Position numbers and translations under genes: made by a program. Below, in pieces: positions 7,651-16,322 of a DNA stretch of 64,000 nt. The notes beneath the pieces were generated by a model. The model was given only the letters and a program-made list of their open reading frames with translations, searched no databases and was not told where the DNA came from. Position 1 is the stretch's first letter, and the number at the start of each line of letters is the position of its first letter. The DNA comes from CAXXXW01 sp963665555 (lineage in GTDB: Bacteria; Pseudomonadota; Alphaproteobacteria; Thalassobaculales; Thalassobaculaceae): the NCBI GenBank assembly GCA_963665555.2, contig OY762308.1, positions 1,674,001 through 1,738,000 of the forward strand, given 5' to 3'.

Positions 7651-10600
7651 TTGCAGTTCGTCCGCCTCGGCCTCGCCGGCTTCAAGTCCTTCGTCGATCC
7701 GGCCGAGCTGGAGATCGCCCCCGGCCTTACCGGCGTGGTGGGGCCGAACGGCTGCGGCAAGTCCAACCTCGTCGAGGCGCTGCGCTGGACGATGGGGGAG
7801 TCCTCCGCGCGGCGGATGCGCGGCGACGCGATGGACGACGTGATCTTCGGCGGCTCCGCCTCCCGCCCGGCGCGCGAGGTCGCGGAGGTCGTCCTCACGA
7901 TCGACAACGCCGGCCGCACCGCGCCCGCCGCGCTCAACGACGCGCCCGAACTGGAGGTCGCGCGGCGGATCGAGCGGGGCAAGGGATCGGTCTACCGGGT
8001 CAACGGGCGCGAGGCGCGCGGCCGCGACGTCCAGCTGCTGTTCGCCGACGCCGGCACCGGCGCGCGGTCGGCCAGCATCGTCGGCCAGGGCCGGATCGGC
8101 GCCCTCATCGCCGCGAAGCCCTCGGAGCGGCGCGCCCTGCTGGAGGAGGCCGCCAATGTGCGCGGCCTGAACGCGCGCCGCCGCGAGGCGGAGCAGCGGC
8201 TGCGGGCGGCGGAGGACAATCTGGAGCGCCTGGAGGATGTGCTGAACGCGCTGCGCGCCCAGCTCGACGGGCTGCGCCGCCAGGCCCGCCAGGCCGCCCG
8301 CTACCGCAAGCTCGGCGCGCGCATCCGCGAGGCCGAGGCGGCGCTGTTCCGCGCCCGCCGCGCCGCGCTGGAGGCCGCGCGGGACGAGGCCGCCGGCGCC
8401 CTGCGCGCGGCCGAGGCCGCCGTCGGCGCGGCGACGGGCGAGGCCGCGCGGGAATCGGCCCGCCGCGCCGACCTCGCGGCCCGGACGCCGGCGCTGCGCC
8501 GGGCCGACGCCGAGGCGGCGGCGCGGGCGCGGGCGCTCGAACTGGCGCGCGGCGAACTCGACGGGGAGCAGGCGCGCGTCGCCGCCGCCCGGTCGGAGAC
8601 GGAAACCCGCCTCGGCCAGATCGCCGGCGACATCGGCCGGGAAGAGGCGCTGGCCGAGGAGGCGCGCGAGGCGGTCGCGGCGCTCGCCGCCGAACGCGCG
8701 GCCATCGAGGCGGCGCGCGAGGGCGAGGCCGCGCGCGCGGACGGCGCGGCGGAGCGGCTGGCCGAAGCCGGGCGGCGCGCCGAGGCGGCCGAGGGCCGGA
8801 TCGCGGCGCTCACCGAACGGATCGCCGTCGCCGAGGCGCGGCGCGCGGCGCTGGAGCGCCAGGCGCGGCTGGCCGAGGCGCGGCGCGCCGACCTCTCCGG
8901 CCGGCTCGACGCCCTGGAGCGCGAGGAGGGGGCGCTGCGGGCCGGCGCGGCGGCGCCCGGCGCGCTGGAGGCGGCGGAGCGCGCGGCGGAAGGCGCGGCG
9001 GCGCGGCTGGAGGCGGTCCGCGCCGGGGCCGAGGCGGCGGAGGAGGCGCGGGCCTCGCGCGGCGCGGCGGCCGAGGCGGCGCGCGGCGCGCTGGCGAAGG
9101 CCGAGGCCGAGGCCGCGGGGATCGCGACCGAGGCCGGGTCGCTGCGCGACATGCTGGCGCGCGACGCGCCCGCCGGCGCCGCGCCGGTCCTCGACCGGCT
9201 CGCCGTCGCGGCCGGGTACGAGACCGCGCTCGGCGCCGCGCTGGGCGACGACCTGGCCGCGCCGCTGGCCGGCGATGGCGTGGAGGACGGCGGGAACTCC
9301 GGCGGCGCTCCGGGCGAAGGCCCGGACGACGGCGGCGACGGCGGCTTTCGGCGCGGCTGGACCGGCAACGGCGCCCGCGCCGCGGCGCCCGCGCTTCCCG
9401 AAGGGGCGGAGCCGCTCGACCGCGCGGTGTCCGGCCCGGCCGAACTGGCCGCCCGGCTCGCCAGCGTCGGCGTGGCCCGGGATGCCGAAGCGGCCCGCGC
9501 CCTGCAGCCCCGCCTCGCGCCGGGACAGCGGCTGACGACGCGCGCGGGCGGGGTGTGGCGCTGGGACGGGTTCGTGGAGGCGCCCGGCGCGCCCGGCGCC
9601 GCCGCGCTCCGGCTCGCGCGGCGCAACCGGCTGTCGGAACTGGCGGGCCTGTCCGAGGAAGCGGCCGGGCGGCGCGCGGCGGCCGCCCGGGCGCTCGCGG
9701 GCGCGCGCGAGGCCCGCGACCGGGCGGTCGAGCGCGAGCGGACGGCGCGCGAGGCGCTCCGACAAGCGCGCTCCGAACTGGAGGCGGCGCGCGCCCGGCT
9801 CGCCGAGGGCCGCGCGCTCATGGCGGAGCGCGACGGCAAGCTCGCCGCCATCGCCGAGGCGCGCGCCCGGCTCACGGCGGAGCGGGAAGAGGCGCTGGAG
9901 CAGAAATCCGCCGCCGAGGCCGAGCGCGCCGGGCTGGAGGATGTCCCGGCGCTGCGCGCGGCCGCCGCCGGGGAGCGCCGCGATCTCGCCGAACGCCGGG
10001 AGGAGCTGGATACGGCGCGGGCGGCGCACGACAGGCTGGTCCGCGAGGCGCGGGACCGCCGGGCGCGCCTCGCCGCGATCGGGACCGATACGGCCGCCTG
10101 GGCCGAGCGCATGGACCGCGCGCGGGCGCGGGCGCGCGACCTCGCCGCCCGGCGCGATTCGGAAGCGGCGGAACTCGAAAAACTGGCGGCGCGGCCGGCC
10201 GAGATCGCGGCGCGGCGCGAAAAGCTGGTCGAGGCCCTGGCGGCGGCCGAGGCGGCGCGGCGGCGCGCGGCCGACAGCCTCGCGGCGGCCGAGGCCGCGC
10301 TGGAGAAGGCGGACGCCGCCTCCCGCGCGGCCGACCGCGCGGTCGCGGCGGCGCGCGAGGAGCGGGTGCGGGCCGAATCGGGACTGGCCCGCGCCGACGA
10401 GGCGCTCGCCCTGCTGCGCGAGCGCGCCGCCGAGCGGCTGGGCGGCGATCCCGGCGATGCCCTCGATGCGCCCGACACGGCCGGGGAGGGCGAGCCGCCC
10501 GACATCGACGCCACCGAGGCGCGCCTCGAACGGCTTTCCCGCGAGCGCGAGCGGATCGGCCCGGTCAACCTGCGCGCCGAGGCGGAGGCGGGCGAACTGG

Positions 10601-11223
10601 AGGAGCGGATCGCGGGCATGGAGAACGAGCGCGACGACCTGGCCGGCGCCATCGCCCGGCTGCGCCGCGCCATCGCCGCGCTCAACCGCGAGGGCCGCGA
10701 CCGGCTGGAGGCCGCGTTCGAGAAGGTGAACGGCCACTTCCAGCGGCTGTTCGTACAGCTGTTCGGCGGCGGGCGGGCGCGCCTCGCGCTGGTCGAGGCC
10801 GACGACCCGCTGGAGGCCGGGCTGGAGGTGGTGGCCAGCCCGCCGGGCAAGACGCCGCGCACCCTGTCGCTGCTCTCCGGCGGCGAACAGGCGCTGGCCG
10901 CGCTGGCGCTGGTCTTCGCCGCCTTCCTGACCAACCCGGCGCCGGCCTGCGTGCTCGACGAGGTGGACGCGCCGCTCGACGACAGCAATGTCGACAGGTT
11001 CTGCGACCTGCTCGACGAGATCGCCCGCGACACCGGCACGCGCTTCCTGGTCGTCACGCACCACCGGCTGACCATGGCGCGGATGGACCGGCTCTACGGC
11101 GTCACCATGGCGGAGCGGGGGGTGAGCCGGCTGGTGTCGGTCGACCTGGCGGGCGCGGCGGCCTTGCGGGAATCGCCCCGGCCGCGCCGCGAAGCCGCCC
11201 CTCCGGCCGCGCTTTCCGCCTAA
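7651..11223 (+). CDS. smc: Chromosome segregation ATPase SMC
   Basis: The 1190-residue SMC protein drives chromosome condensation and segregation as a dimer with ScpA/ScpB. The N-terminal head has Walker A GPNGCGKSNL; the C-terminal head has the ABC signature LSGGEQALAALAL and Walker B CVLDEVDAPLDD; about 800 residues of Ala/Arg/Glu-rich coiled coil lie between, interrupted by a hinge near residues 500-650 that includes a Gly/Asp-rich insert (GDGVEDGGNSGGAPGEGPDD). The start is TTG at 7651, preceded by GGGGAG at 7637-7642 with 8-nt spacing, giving the expected MQFVRLGLAGFKSFVDP opening; no ATG fits. The length is normal for the family. Confidence 0.97.
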   Translation: MQFVRLGLAGFKSFVDPAELEIAPGLTGVVGPNGCGKSNLVEALRWTMGESSARRMRGDAMDDVIFGGSASRPAREVAEVVLTIDNAGRTAPAALNDAPELEVARRIERGKGSVYRVNGREARGRDVQLLFADAGTGARSASIVGQGRIGALIAAKPSERRALLEEAANVRGLNARRREAEQRLRAAEDNLERLEDVLNALRAQLDGLRRQARQAARYRKLGARIREAEAALFRARRAALEAARDEAAGALRAAEAAVGAATGEAARESARRADLAARTPALRRADAEAAARARALELARGELDGEQARVAAARSETETRLGQIAGDIGREEALAEEAREAVAALAAERAAIEAAREGEAARADGAAERLAEAGRRAEAAEGRIAALTERIAVAEARRAALERQARLAEARRADLSGRLDALEREEGALRAGAAAPGALEAAERAAEGAAARLEAVRAGAEAAEEARASRGAAAEAARGALAKAEAEAAGIATEAGSLRDMLARDAPAGAAPVLDRLAVAAGYETALGAALGDDLAAPLAGDGVEDGGNSGGAPGEGPDDGGDGGFRRGWTGNGARAAAPALPEGAEPLDRAVSGPAELAARLASVGVARDAEAARALQPRLAPGQRLTTRAGGVWRWDGFVEAPGAPGAAALRLARRNRLSELAGLSEEAAGRRAAAARALAGAREARDRAVERERTAREALRQARSELEAARARLAEGRALMAERDGKLAAIAEARARLTAEREEALEQKSAAEAERAGLEDVPALRAAAAGERRDLAERREELDTARAAHDRLVREARDRRARLAAIGTDTAAWAERMDRARARARDLAARRDSEAAELEKLAARPAEIAARREKLVEALAAAEAARRRAADSLAAAEAALEKADAASRAADRAVAAAREERVRAESGLARADEALALLRERAAERLGGDPGDALDAPDTAGEGEPPDIDATEARLERLSRERERIGPVNLRAEAEAGELEERIAGMENERDDLAGAIARLRRAIAALNREGRDRLEAAFEKVNGHFQRLFVQLFGGGRARLALVEADDPLEAGLEVVASPPGKTPRTLSLLSGGEQALAALALVFAAFLTNPAPACVLDEVDAPLDDSNVDRFCDLLDEIARDTGTRFLVVTHHRLTMARMDRLYGVTMAERGVSRLVSVDLAGAAALRESPRPRREAAPPAALSA

Positions 11224-11273
11224 TGCACTGATTTTCGGTGGATTTTTCGACGCGAACGCGCGCCGGTTCCGCC

Positions 11274-11303
11274 TTGACACGCGCCCGGGCGGTTCCTTAT
11301 GTT
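11274..11303 (+). promoter_or_regulatory. Promoter of the F0 ATP synthase operon
   Basis: A perfect TTGACA (11274-11279) is followed after 18 bp by TATGTT (11298-11303). It is the best sigma-70-type promoter in the window. An in-frame ATG at 11299 lies inside the -10 box and cannot be the atpI start, which supports the ATG at 11359. Confidence 0.75.
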
Positions 11304-11358
11304 GCGGGCGCTTTTCGCGGGGGAACGCGGGGGCGTGGACCACGGCCGGCGGGCGGCC

Positions 11359-11733
11359 ATGACCGGAAGCGGGAACGGGAAACCACCTTCGCTCGACGAC
11401 CTGGGCGCGCGGGTGCGCGCGGCCCGGGGCGCGGCGGAGCGCGGGAGCGGCCGGCGCCCGGCCGGGAACGGACCGCCGCCGGGCCTGGCCGGCATGGCGA
11501 TGCGGGCCGGGATCGAGGTGGTGGCGGGCGTCGCGGTCGGCGCGGCGGCGGGTTACGGCCTCGACCTCTGGCTCGGCGCCTCGCCCTGGCTGCTGATCCT
11601 GGGCTTCGCGCTCGGCTCGGCGGCCGGGATGCTGAACGCCTGGCGGGCCATTTCCAACGCCGGCATGGCGCTGGGATACCGGCCGGGCGACGCGGGAAGC
11701 GGCCCGTCCGGCGACGGCCGGGACGGCGGTTGA
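11359..11733 (+). CDS. atpI: F0F1 ATP synthase assembly protein AtpI
   Basis: The 124-residue AtpI-type protein has a polar N-terminal third (PSLDDLGARVRAAR) and two membrane helices around residues 50-95 (GIEVVAGVAVGAAAGYGLDL, then WLLILGFALGSAAGML). AtpI helps assemble the c-ring and is first in alphaproteobacterial F0 operons. The start at 11359 is chosen because the longer in-frame start overlaps the -10 element; its Shine-Dalgarno is weak. atpB follows after 14 bp. Confidence 0.9.
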   Translation: MTGSGNGKPPSLDDLGARVRAARGAAERGSGRRPAGNGPPPGLAGMAMRAGIEVVAGVAVGAAAGYGLDLWLGASPWLLILGFALGSAAGMLNAWRAISNAGMALGYRPGDAGSGPSGDGRDGG

Positions 11734-11747
11734 GGGGGGGAGGTCGC

Positions 11748-12470
11748 GTGGCGTCGCCTGTCGAACAGTTCAAGCTGAAGCCGCTGGTCCCGCTGGAGGT
11801 CGGCGGCGTGGACCTTTCCTTCACCAACTCCTCGCTGTGGATGGCGATCACGGTGATCGGCGTCACCGCCTTCCTGACGCTCAGTATGCGCGGGCGCCGC
11901 CTGGCGCCGGGGCGCTGGCAGTCGCTGGCCGAGTTGTCCTACGAGTTCATCGCCAACATGGTGCGCGAGAACGTCGGCGCCGAGGGGCGGCGCTATTTCC
12001 CGTTCGTCTTCACGCTGTTCATGTTCATCCTGTTCGGCAACCTGTTCGGGATGATCCCCTACGCCTACACCTTCACCAGCCAGATTGTCGTCACCTTCGC
12101 GATGGCGATCACGATCTTCGTCGGCGTGACCGTGCTGGGGCTGGCGCTGCACGGCGTCCGCTTCTTCACGCTGTTCGTGCCGTCGGGAACGCCGCTCGTC
12201 ATGGCGCCGCTGCTGGTGCCGATCGAGGTCATCTCCTATTTCGTGCGCCCGGTGAGCCTTTCGGTGCGGCTGTTCGCCAACATGATGGCGGGCCACACCA
12301 TGATGAAGGTGTTCGGCGGCTTCGCCGTGATGCTGGGCGTGCTCGGCGTGGCGCCGGTGGCGCTGCTGGTGGCGCTGACGGGTTTCGAAATCCTGGTCGC
12401 GTTCCTGCAGGCCTATGTCTTCACCGTGCTGACCTGCCTCTACCTGCACGACGCGATCCACCTGCACTGA
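11748..12470 (+). CDS. atpB: ATP synthase F0 subunit a
   Basis: Subunit a (240 residues) forms the proton half-channels against the c-ring. It is a polytopic membrane protein; the essential arginine lies in SVRLFANMMAGH, and the last helices (GFEILVAFLQAYVFTVLTC) carry conserved polar channel residues. The start is GTG at 11748 directly after GGGGGGAGG, giving MASPVEQFKLKPLVPLEVGG as the expected N-terminus. It is second in the F0 operon; atpE follows after 74 bp. The F1 operon (atpHAGDC) is not in the window, as usual for this group. Confidence 0.97.
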   Translation: MASPVEQFKLKPLVPLEVGGVDLSFTNSSLWMAITVIGVTAFLTLSMRGRRLAPGRWQSLAELSYEFIANMVRENVGAEGRRYFPFVFTLFMFILFGNLFGMIPYAYTFTSQIVVTFAMAITIFVGVTVLGLALHGVRFFTLFVPSGTPLVMAPLLVPIEVISYFVRPVSLSVRLFANMMAGHTMMKVFGGFAVMLGVLGVAPVALLVALTGFEILVAFLQAYVFTVLTCLYLHDAIHLH

Positions 12471-12544
12471 CCGCGCCGCCCGGCGGACGGCGCCCCTCGC
12501 GAACCCAACCCGCACGAACCCAACCCGAAGGAAGGACCCCCGAC

Positions 12545-12769
12545 ATGGAACTCGACGCCGCCAAGATGATCGGAGCCGGCCTCGCCGTGATCGCCCTCGC
12601 GGGCGTCGGCGTCGGCATCGGCAACATCTTCTCCTCGCTGGTCTCGTCGATCGCCCGCAACCCGGCGGCGCGCGGCGAGGTTTTCGGCATCGGCATCCTC
12701 GGCTTCGCGCTGACGGAAGCCATCGCGCTGTTCGCGCTCCTGGTGTCGTTCCTGATCCTGTTCACCTGA
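12545..12769 (+). CDS. atpE: ATP synthase F0 subunit c
   Basis: The 74-residue two-helix proteolipid assembles into the rotor ring. The glycine-rich first helix (ALAGVGVGIGNIF), the polar loop (ARNPAARGE) and the proton-binding Glu58 in GFALTEAIALFALLV are all present, so it is a proton rather than a sodium type. GAAGGAAGGA upstream gives a strong ribosome site, matching the high copy number of c. Confidence 0.98.
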   Translation: MELDAAKMIGAGLAVIALAGVGVGIGNIFSSLVSSIARNPAARGEVFGIGILGFALTEAIALFALLVSFLILFT

Positions 12770-12834
12770 CCGCCGCCGGCCCGGCGCGCCGCCGTTCGCG
12801 GAACGCCGCCGGCCGAAAGCCCCTGGGGGAGCGC

Positions 12835-13446
12835 ATGAGCGCGAATCTTCACGCGGTCCGGCGGCGCCCGGGCCTCGGCCTCGCGGCGTTCGCGGCGGCG
12901 CTGGCGTCGGGCGCGCCGGCGCTGGCCGCCGGCGACGGCGGCGGGGCCAAGCTGCCGCAGCTCGACATCGCCACCTATCCCTCGCAGGTCTTCTGGCTCG
13001 TCGTCAGCTTCGCCGTCCTCTACATCCTGGTCGCCAAGGTCGCCGCGCCGCGGATTTCCGAAGTGCTGGAGGAGCGCCAGGAGCGCATCGCCAACGACCT
13101 CGACAAGGCGGAAACCCTGCGCCAGGAGGCCGAGGCGGTCCGGGCGGAATACGAAAGGGCGCTCGCGGACGCCCGCGACAAGGCCCACGCGGCGGCGCGC
13201 GAGGCCCAGGACGCGGCGGCCCGGAGCAACGCCGCGGCCGAGGCCGAGGCGCGCGGCAAGGTCGCCGCCATGCTGGCCGAGGCCGAGGCGCGCATCGCCG
13301 CCGCGAGCGACGGCGCGATGGACAATGTCCGCGCGGTCGCCGGCGAGGCGGCGGCCGACGCCGTCGAGAGGCTGATCGGCGCCCGCGTCGCGGCCGAGGC
13401 GGCCGACCGCGCGGTGGCCGCCGCCATGGAGGGCGAAAGCGCATGA
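12835..13446 (+). CDS. atpF': ATP synthase F0 subunit b'
   Basis: This 203-residue b' subunit of the peripheral stalk has an Ala-rich N-terminal leader (to about residue 32), one membrane helix (QVFWLVVSFAVLYILVAKV) and a long Ala/Glu/Arg helix that pairs with b. Two different b-type subunits are typical of alphaproteobacteria and photosynthetic bacteria. GGGGGAG lies 5 nt before the ATG. Its stop overlaps the atpF start by 4 nt (ATGA at 13443-13446), so the two stalk subunits are translationally coupled. Confidence 0.95.
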   Translation: MSANLHAVRRRPGLGLAAFAAALASGAPALAAGDGGGAKLPQLDIATYPSQVFWLVVSFAVLYILVAKVAAPRISEVLEERQERIANDLDKAETLRQEAEAVRAEYERALADARDKAHAAAREAQDAAARSNAAAEAEARGKVAAMLAEAEARIAAASDGAMDNVRAVAGEAAADAVERLIGARVAAEAADRAVAAAMEGESA

Positions 13447-13925
13447 CCTTCACGCCGGAAATCGCGGTCGCCATCGCCTTCGTTATCTTCGTCGCCCTCG
13501 TGCTGTGGAAGGGCGTCGGGAAGGTGACGGCCGCGCTCGACAAGCGCGCCGGCGACATCCGCCGGCAACTGGACGAGGCGCAGAAGCTGCGCGAGGAGGC
13601 GCAGGCCGCGCTCGCCGGCTACCAGCGCCGCCAGCGCGACGCGCTGGCCGAGGCGGAGGACATCGTCTCCCGCGCCAGGGAGGAGGCCGCGCGGCTGCGC
13701 GCGGACGCCGAGGCGGCGCTCGCCGCGACGCTGAAGCGCCGCGAGGAGCAGGCGATGGACCGGATCGCCCAGGCCGAGGCGCGGGCGCTCCAGGATGTGC
13801 GCGACCGGGCGGTCGACCTCGCCATCGGCGCGGCGGCGCGGCTGATCGGCGAGAACATGACCGGGAGCACGCGCGACCGCCTGGTCGGCGAGGCGACGGA
13901 GGAGCTCGCGGCCAAGCTGCGGTAA
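13443..13925 (+). CDS. atpF: ATP synthase F0 subunit b
   Basis: The 160-residue b subunit has an N-terminal membrane helix (IAVAIAFVIFVALVLW) and a cytosolic dimerising helix (residues 30-160) that ends in the F1-contact region (GAAARLIGENMT). It starts in the ATGA overlap with b'. It is the last gene of the operon; four CCCCG pentamers follow the stop (about 13935-13955). Confidence 0.95.
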   Translation: MTFTPEIAVAIAFVIFVALVLWKGVGKVTAALDKRAGDIRRQLDEAQKLREEAQAALAGYQRRQRDALAEAEDIVSRAREEAARLRADAEAALAATLKRREEQAMDRIAQAEARALQDVRDRAVDLAIGAAARLIGENMTGSTRDRLVGEATEELAAKLR

Positions 13926-14073
13926 CGCGCTCCGCCCCGCCCCGCCCCGCCCCGCGAACGGGAGCGGTTTTCCCGCCGCCGGCCGGGACTCCGGCCGCGA
14001 TCCCTGCTATATCCTCGCGCGACGGGGAGCCGCCGGCTCCGCGCGAACCACGCGAACGACGGGAGAAAGCGCC

Positions 14074-15240
14074 ATGACCGCCTGTATCGTCGGCTGGTCC
14101 CACCTGCCCTTCGGCAGGCACGAGGACGAGGATGTCGAGAGCCTGATCGTCAAGGTCGCGGCCGGCGCGGTCGCCGACGCCGGGTTCGCGCCGGAGGATG
14201 TGGACGCGATCTATCTCGGCCATTTCGGCGGCGGCTTCTCGCCCCAGGGCTTCACCTCCAGCCTGGTGCTGCAGGCGTCGGAGGATTTCCGCTTCAAGCC
14301 GGCGACGCGGGTCGAGAACGCCTGCGCCACGGGCAGCGCGGCCGTCCACCAGGGGATCGACTTCCTGGAGGCGCGGCGCGGCCGGGTCGTGCTGGTGGTG
14401 GGCGTCGAGAAGATGACGGACCTGAAGGGGCCGGCGGTCGGCGAGGCGCTGCTGACCGCGAGCTACCTCAAGGAGGAGGCGGGCATCGAGGGCGGTTTCG
14501 CCGGCGTCTTCGCGCAGATCGCGCGGCAGTACTACCAGCGCTACGGCGACCAGACGGACGCGCTGGCCGGCATCGCCGCCAAGAACCACAGGAACGGCGT
14601 CGCCAACCCCTACGCGCAGATCCGCAAGGACCTCGGCTTCGAGTTCTGCCGCGATGTGTCGGAGAAGAACCCGATCGTCGCCGGGCCGCTGAAGCGCACC
14701 GACTGCTCGCTGGTGTCGGACGGCGCGGCGGCGCTGGTGCTGACGGACGTGGAGACGGCGCTCGGCCGGCCGAAGGCGGTGGCGGTGCGCGCGCGGGCGC
14801 AGGCGAACGACTACCTGCCGATGTCGCGGCGCGACACGACCCTGTTCGAGGGCTGCGCCAGGGCGTGGGACCGGGCGCTCGGCGACGCGCGGCTGACGCT
14901 CGACGACCTCTCGCTGGTCGAGACGCACGACTGCTTCACCGTCGCCGAACTGCTCGAATACGAGGCGATGGGGCTGGCCGCGCCGGGCCAGGGCGCGCGC
15001 GTCGTCGAGGAGGGGCTGACGCAAAAGGACGGCAAGCTGCCGGTCAACCCCTCCGGCGGCCTGAAGGCCAAGGGCCACCCGATCGGCGCCACCGGCGTCT
15101 CGATGCATGTGCTCACCGCCATGCAGGTGCGCGGCGAGGCCGGCGACATGCAGGTGCCCGGCGCCAGGCTCGGCGGGATTTTCAACATGGGCGGCGTGGC
15201 CGTCGCCAATTTCGTCTCGATCCTGGAGCCGCTCCGCTGA
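14074..15240 (+). CDS. Thiolase-family acetyl-CoA acyltransferase (SCP2-like clade)
   Basis: The 388-residue thiolase-fold protein keeps the nucleophile Cys84 (ENACATGSAAVHQG) and the His loop KAKGHPIGATGVS, but where biosynthetic and degradative thiolases have the CxG cysteine it reads NMGGVAVANF. This is the pattern of the SCP-x/lipid-transfer thiolase group, in which chemistry often differs from acetoacetyl-CoA thiolysis. The ATG at 14074 follows GGGAGAAAG. TATATC (14008-14013) is a possible -10. The reductase gene acuI follows after 31 bp, so the two are likely one operon acting on CoA thioesters. Confidence 0.85.
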   Translation: MTACIVGWSHLPFGRHEDEDVESLIVKVAAGAVADAGFAPEDVDAIYLGHFGGGFSPQGFTSSLVLQASEDFRFKPATRVENACATGSAAVHQGIDFLEARRGRVVLVVGVEKMTDLKGPAVGEALLTASYLKEEAGIEGGFAGVFAQIARQYYQRYGDQTDALAGIAAKNHRNGVANPYAQIRKDLGFEFCRDVSEKNPIVAGPLKRTDCSLVSDGAAALVLTDVETALGRPKAVAVRARAQANDYLPMSRRDTTLFEGCARAWDRALGDARLTLDDLSLVETHDCFTVAELLEYEAMGLAAPGQGARVVEEGLTQKDGKLPVNPSGGLKAKGHPIGATGVSMHVLTAMQVRGEAGDMQVPGARLGGIFNMGGVAVANFVSILEPLR

Positions 15241-15271
15241 GCCGGCGCGACGGCCGCGAGGGAGCGGGGGC

Positions 15272-16264
15272 GTGAGCGCGTTCCGCGCCCTGGTGCTGCG
15301 CGAGACCGGCGAAGGCGGGGTCTCGGCCGCCGTCGAGACGCTGGCCGAGGCCGACCTGCCCGAGGGCGACGTGACGGTCCGCGTCGTCCGCTCCGCGCTG
15401 AACTACAAGGACGGCATGGTCCTGAACGGGGTCGGCCGCCTGGTGCGGACCTACCCGCATGTGCCCGGCATCGACTTCGCCGGCGTCGTGGAGTCGTCCG
15501 CGCATCCCGACTACCGGCCGGGCGACGAGGTCGTGCTGACCGGCTGGCGCGTCGGCGAGCTGCACTGGGGCGGCTACGCCGGCAAGGCGCGGGTCCGGGG
15601 CGAATGGCTGGTCCCGGTCCCGGACGGCCTCGCGCTGGCGGACACGATGGCGATCGGCACCGCCGGCTTCACCGCGATGCTGGCCGTCCGCGCGCTGGAG
15701 GCGAACGGGCTGCGGCCGGACGGGGGCGAGGTGCTGGTGACCGGCGCGGCCGGCGGCGTCGGGAGCGTGGCGATAGCCATCCTGGCCAATCTCGGCTACC
15801 GCGTCGCCGCCTCGACCGGCCGGCCGGAACAGGCCGCCTACCTGGAGTCGCTCGGCGCCGCCGCGACGATCGACCGCGCCGAACTGGCCGCCGCGCCGTC
15901 GCGGCCGCTGGGGCGCGAGCGTTTCGCCGCCGCGATCGACAATGTGGGCGGGACCACGCTCGCCAACCTGTTGACGCAGGTCGCCTATGGCGGCTCCGTC
16001 GCGGCGGTCGGCCTCGCGGGCGGGTCCGGACTTTCGACGACGGTGCTGCCGTTCCTGCTCAGGGGCGTGAGCCTGCTCGGGATCGATTCCGTCATGTGCC
16101 CGCGCGAACCCCGGATCGAGACCTGGCGCCGGCTGGCCCGCGACCTGCCGCTCGACCGCCTGCGCGGCATGGTCGAGACCCACGCGCTGGAGGACCTGCC
16201 GGAACTCGGCCGCCGCATCCTCGCCGGCGAGGTCCGCGGCCGCGCCGCGATCGCGCTCGACTGA
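15272..16264 (+). CDS. acuI: AcuI/YhdH-type acrylyl-CoA reductase (NADPH)
   Basis: The 330-residue zinc-free medium-chain reductase fits AcuI, which reduces acrylyl-CoA to propionyl-CoA in DMSP and 3-hydroxypropionate metabolism. Diagnostic parts are SALNYKDGMVLNG, PGIDFAGVVE, the cofactor fold GAAGGVGSVAIAILANLGY, and the C-terminal LLRGVSLLGIDSV. The start is GTG at 15272 with GAGGGAG upstream. It follows the thiolase on the same strand. The fold is certain; acrylyl-CoA as substrate is inferred from family similarity. Confidence 0.88.
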   Translation: MSAFRALVLRETGEGGVSAAVETLAEADLPEGDVTVRVVRSALNYKDGMVLNGVGRLVRTYPHVPGIDFAGVVESSAHPDYRPGDEVVLTGWRVGELHWGGYAGKARVRGEWLVPVPDGLALADTMAIGTAGFTAMLAVRALEANGLRPDGGEVLVTGAAGGVGSVAIAILANLGYRVAASTGRPEQAAYLESLGAAATIDRAELAAAPSRPLGRERFAAAIDNVGGTTLANLLTQVAYGGSVAAVGLAGGSGLSTTVLPFLLRGVSLLGIDSVMCPREPRIETWRRLARDLPLDRLRGMVETHALEDLPELGRRILAGEVRGRAAIALD

Positions 16265-16273
16265 CCGGCGCGG

Positions 16274-16322
16274 CGCGCCTCCGGCCCGACGGGCGCCCCT
16301 CTCACAGGAGGCCGGAGGCGCG
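16274..16322. terminator. Shared hairpin between convergent acuI and radC
   Basis: A perfect 12-bp inverted repeat (16274-16285 with 16311-16322) encloses a 25-nt loop. The right arm lies inside the last codons of radC (stop at 16302). It sits just after the acuI stop. There is no U run, so it is only a candidate terminator. Confidence 0.35.

Noticed and set aside
7627..11343. A 1238-codon open frame on the minus strand
   Set aside because: It is the complementary frame of the smc coiled coil; the plus strand has complete Walker and signature motifs.
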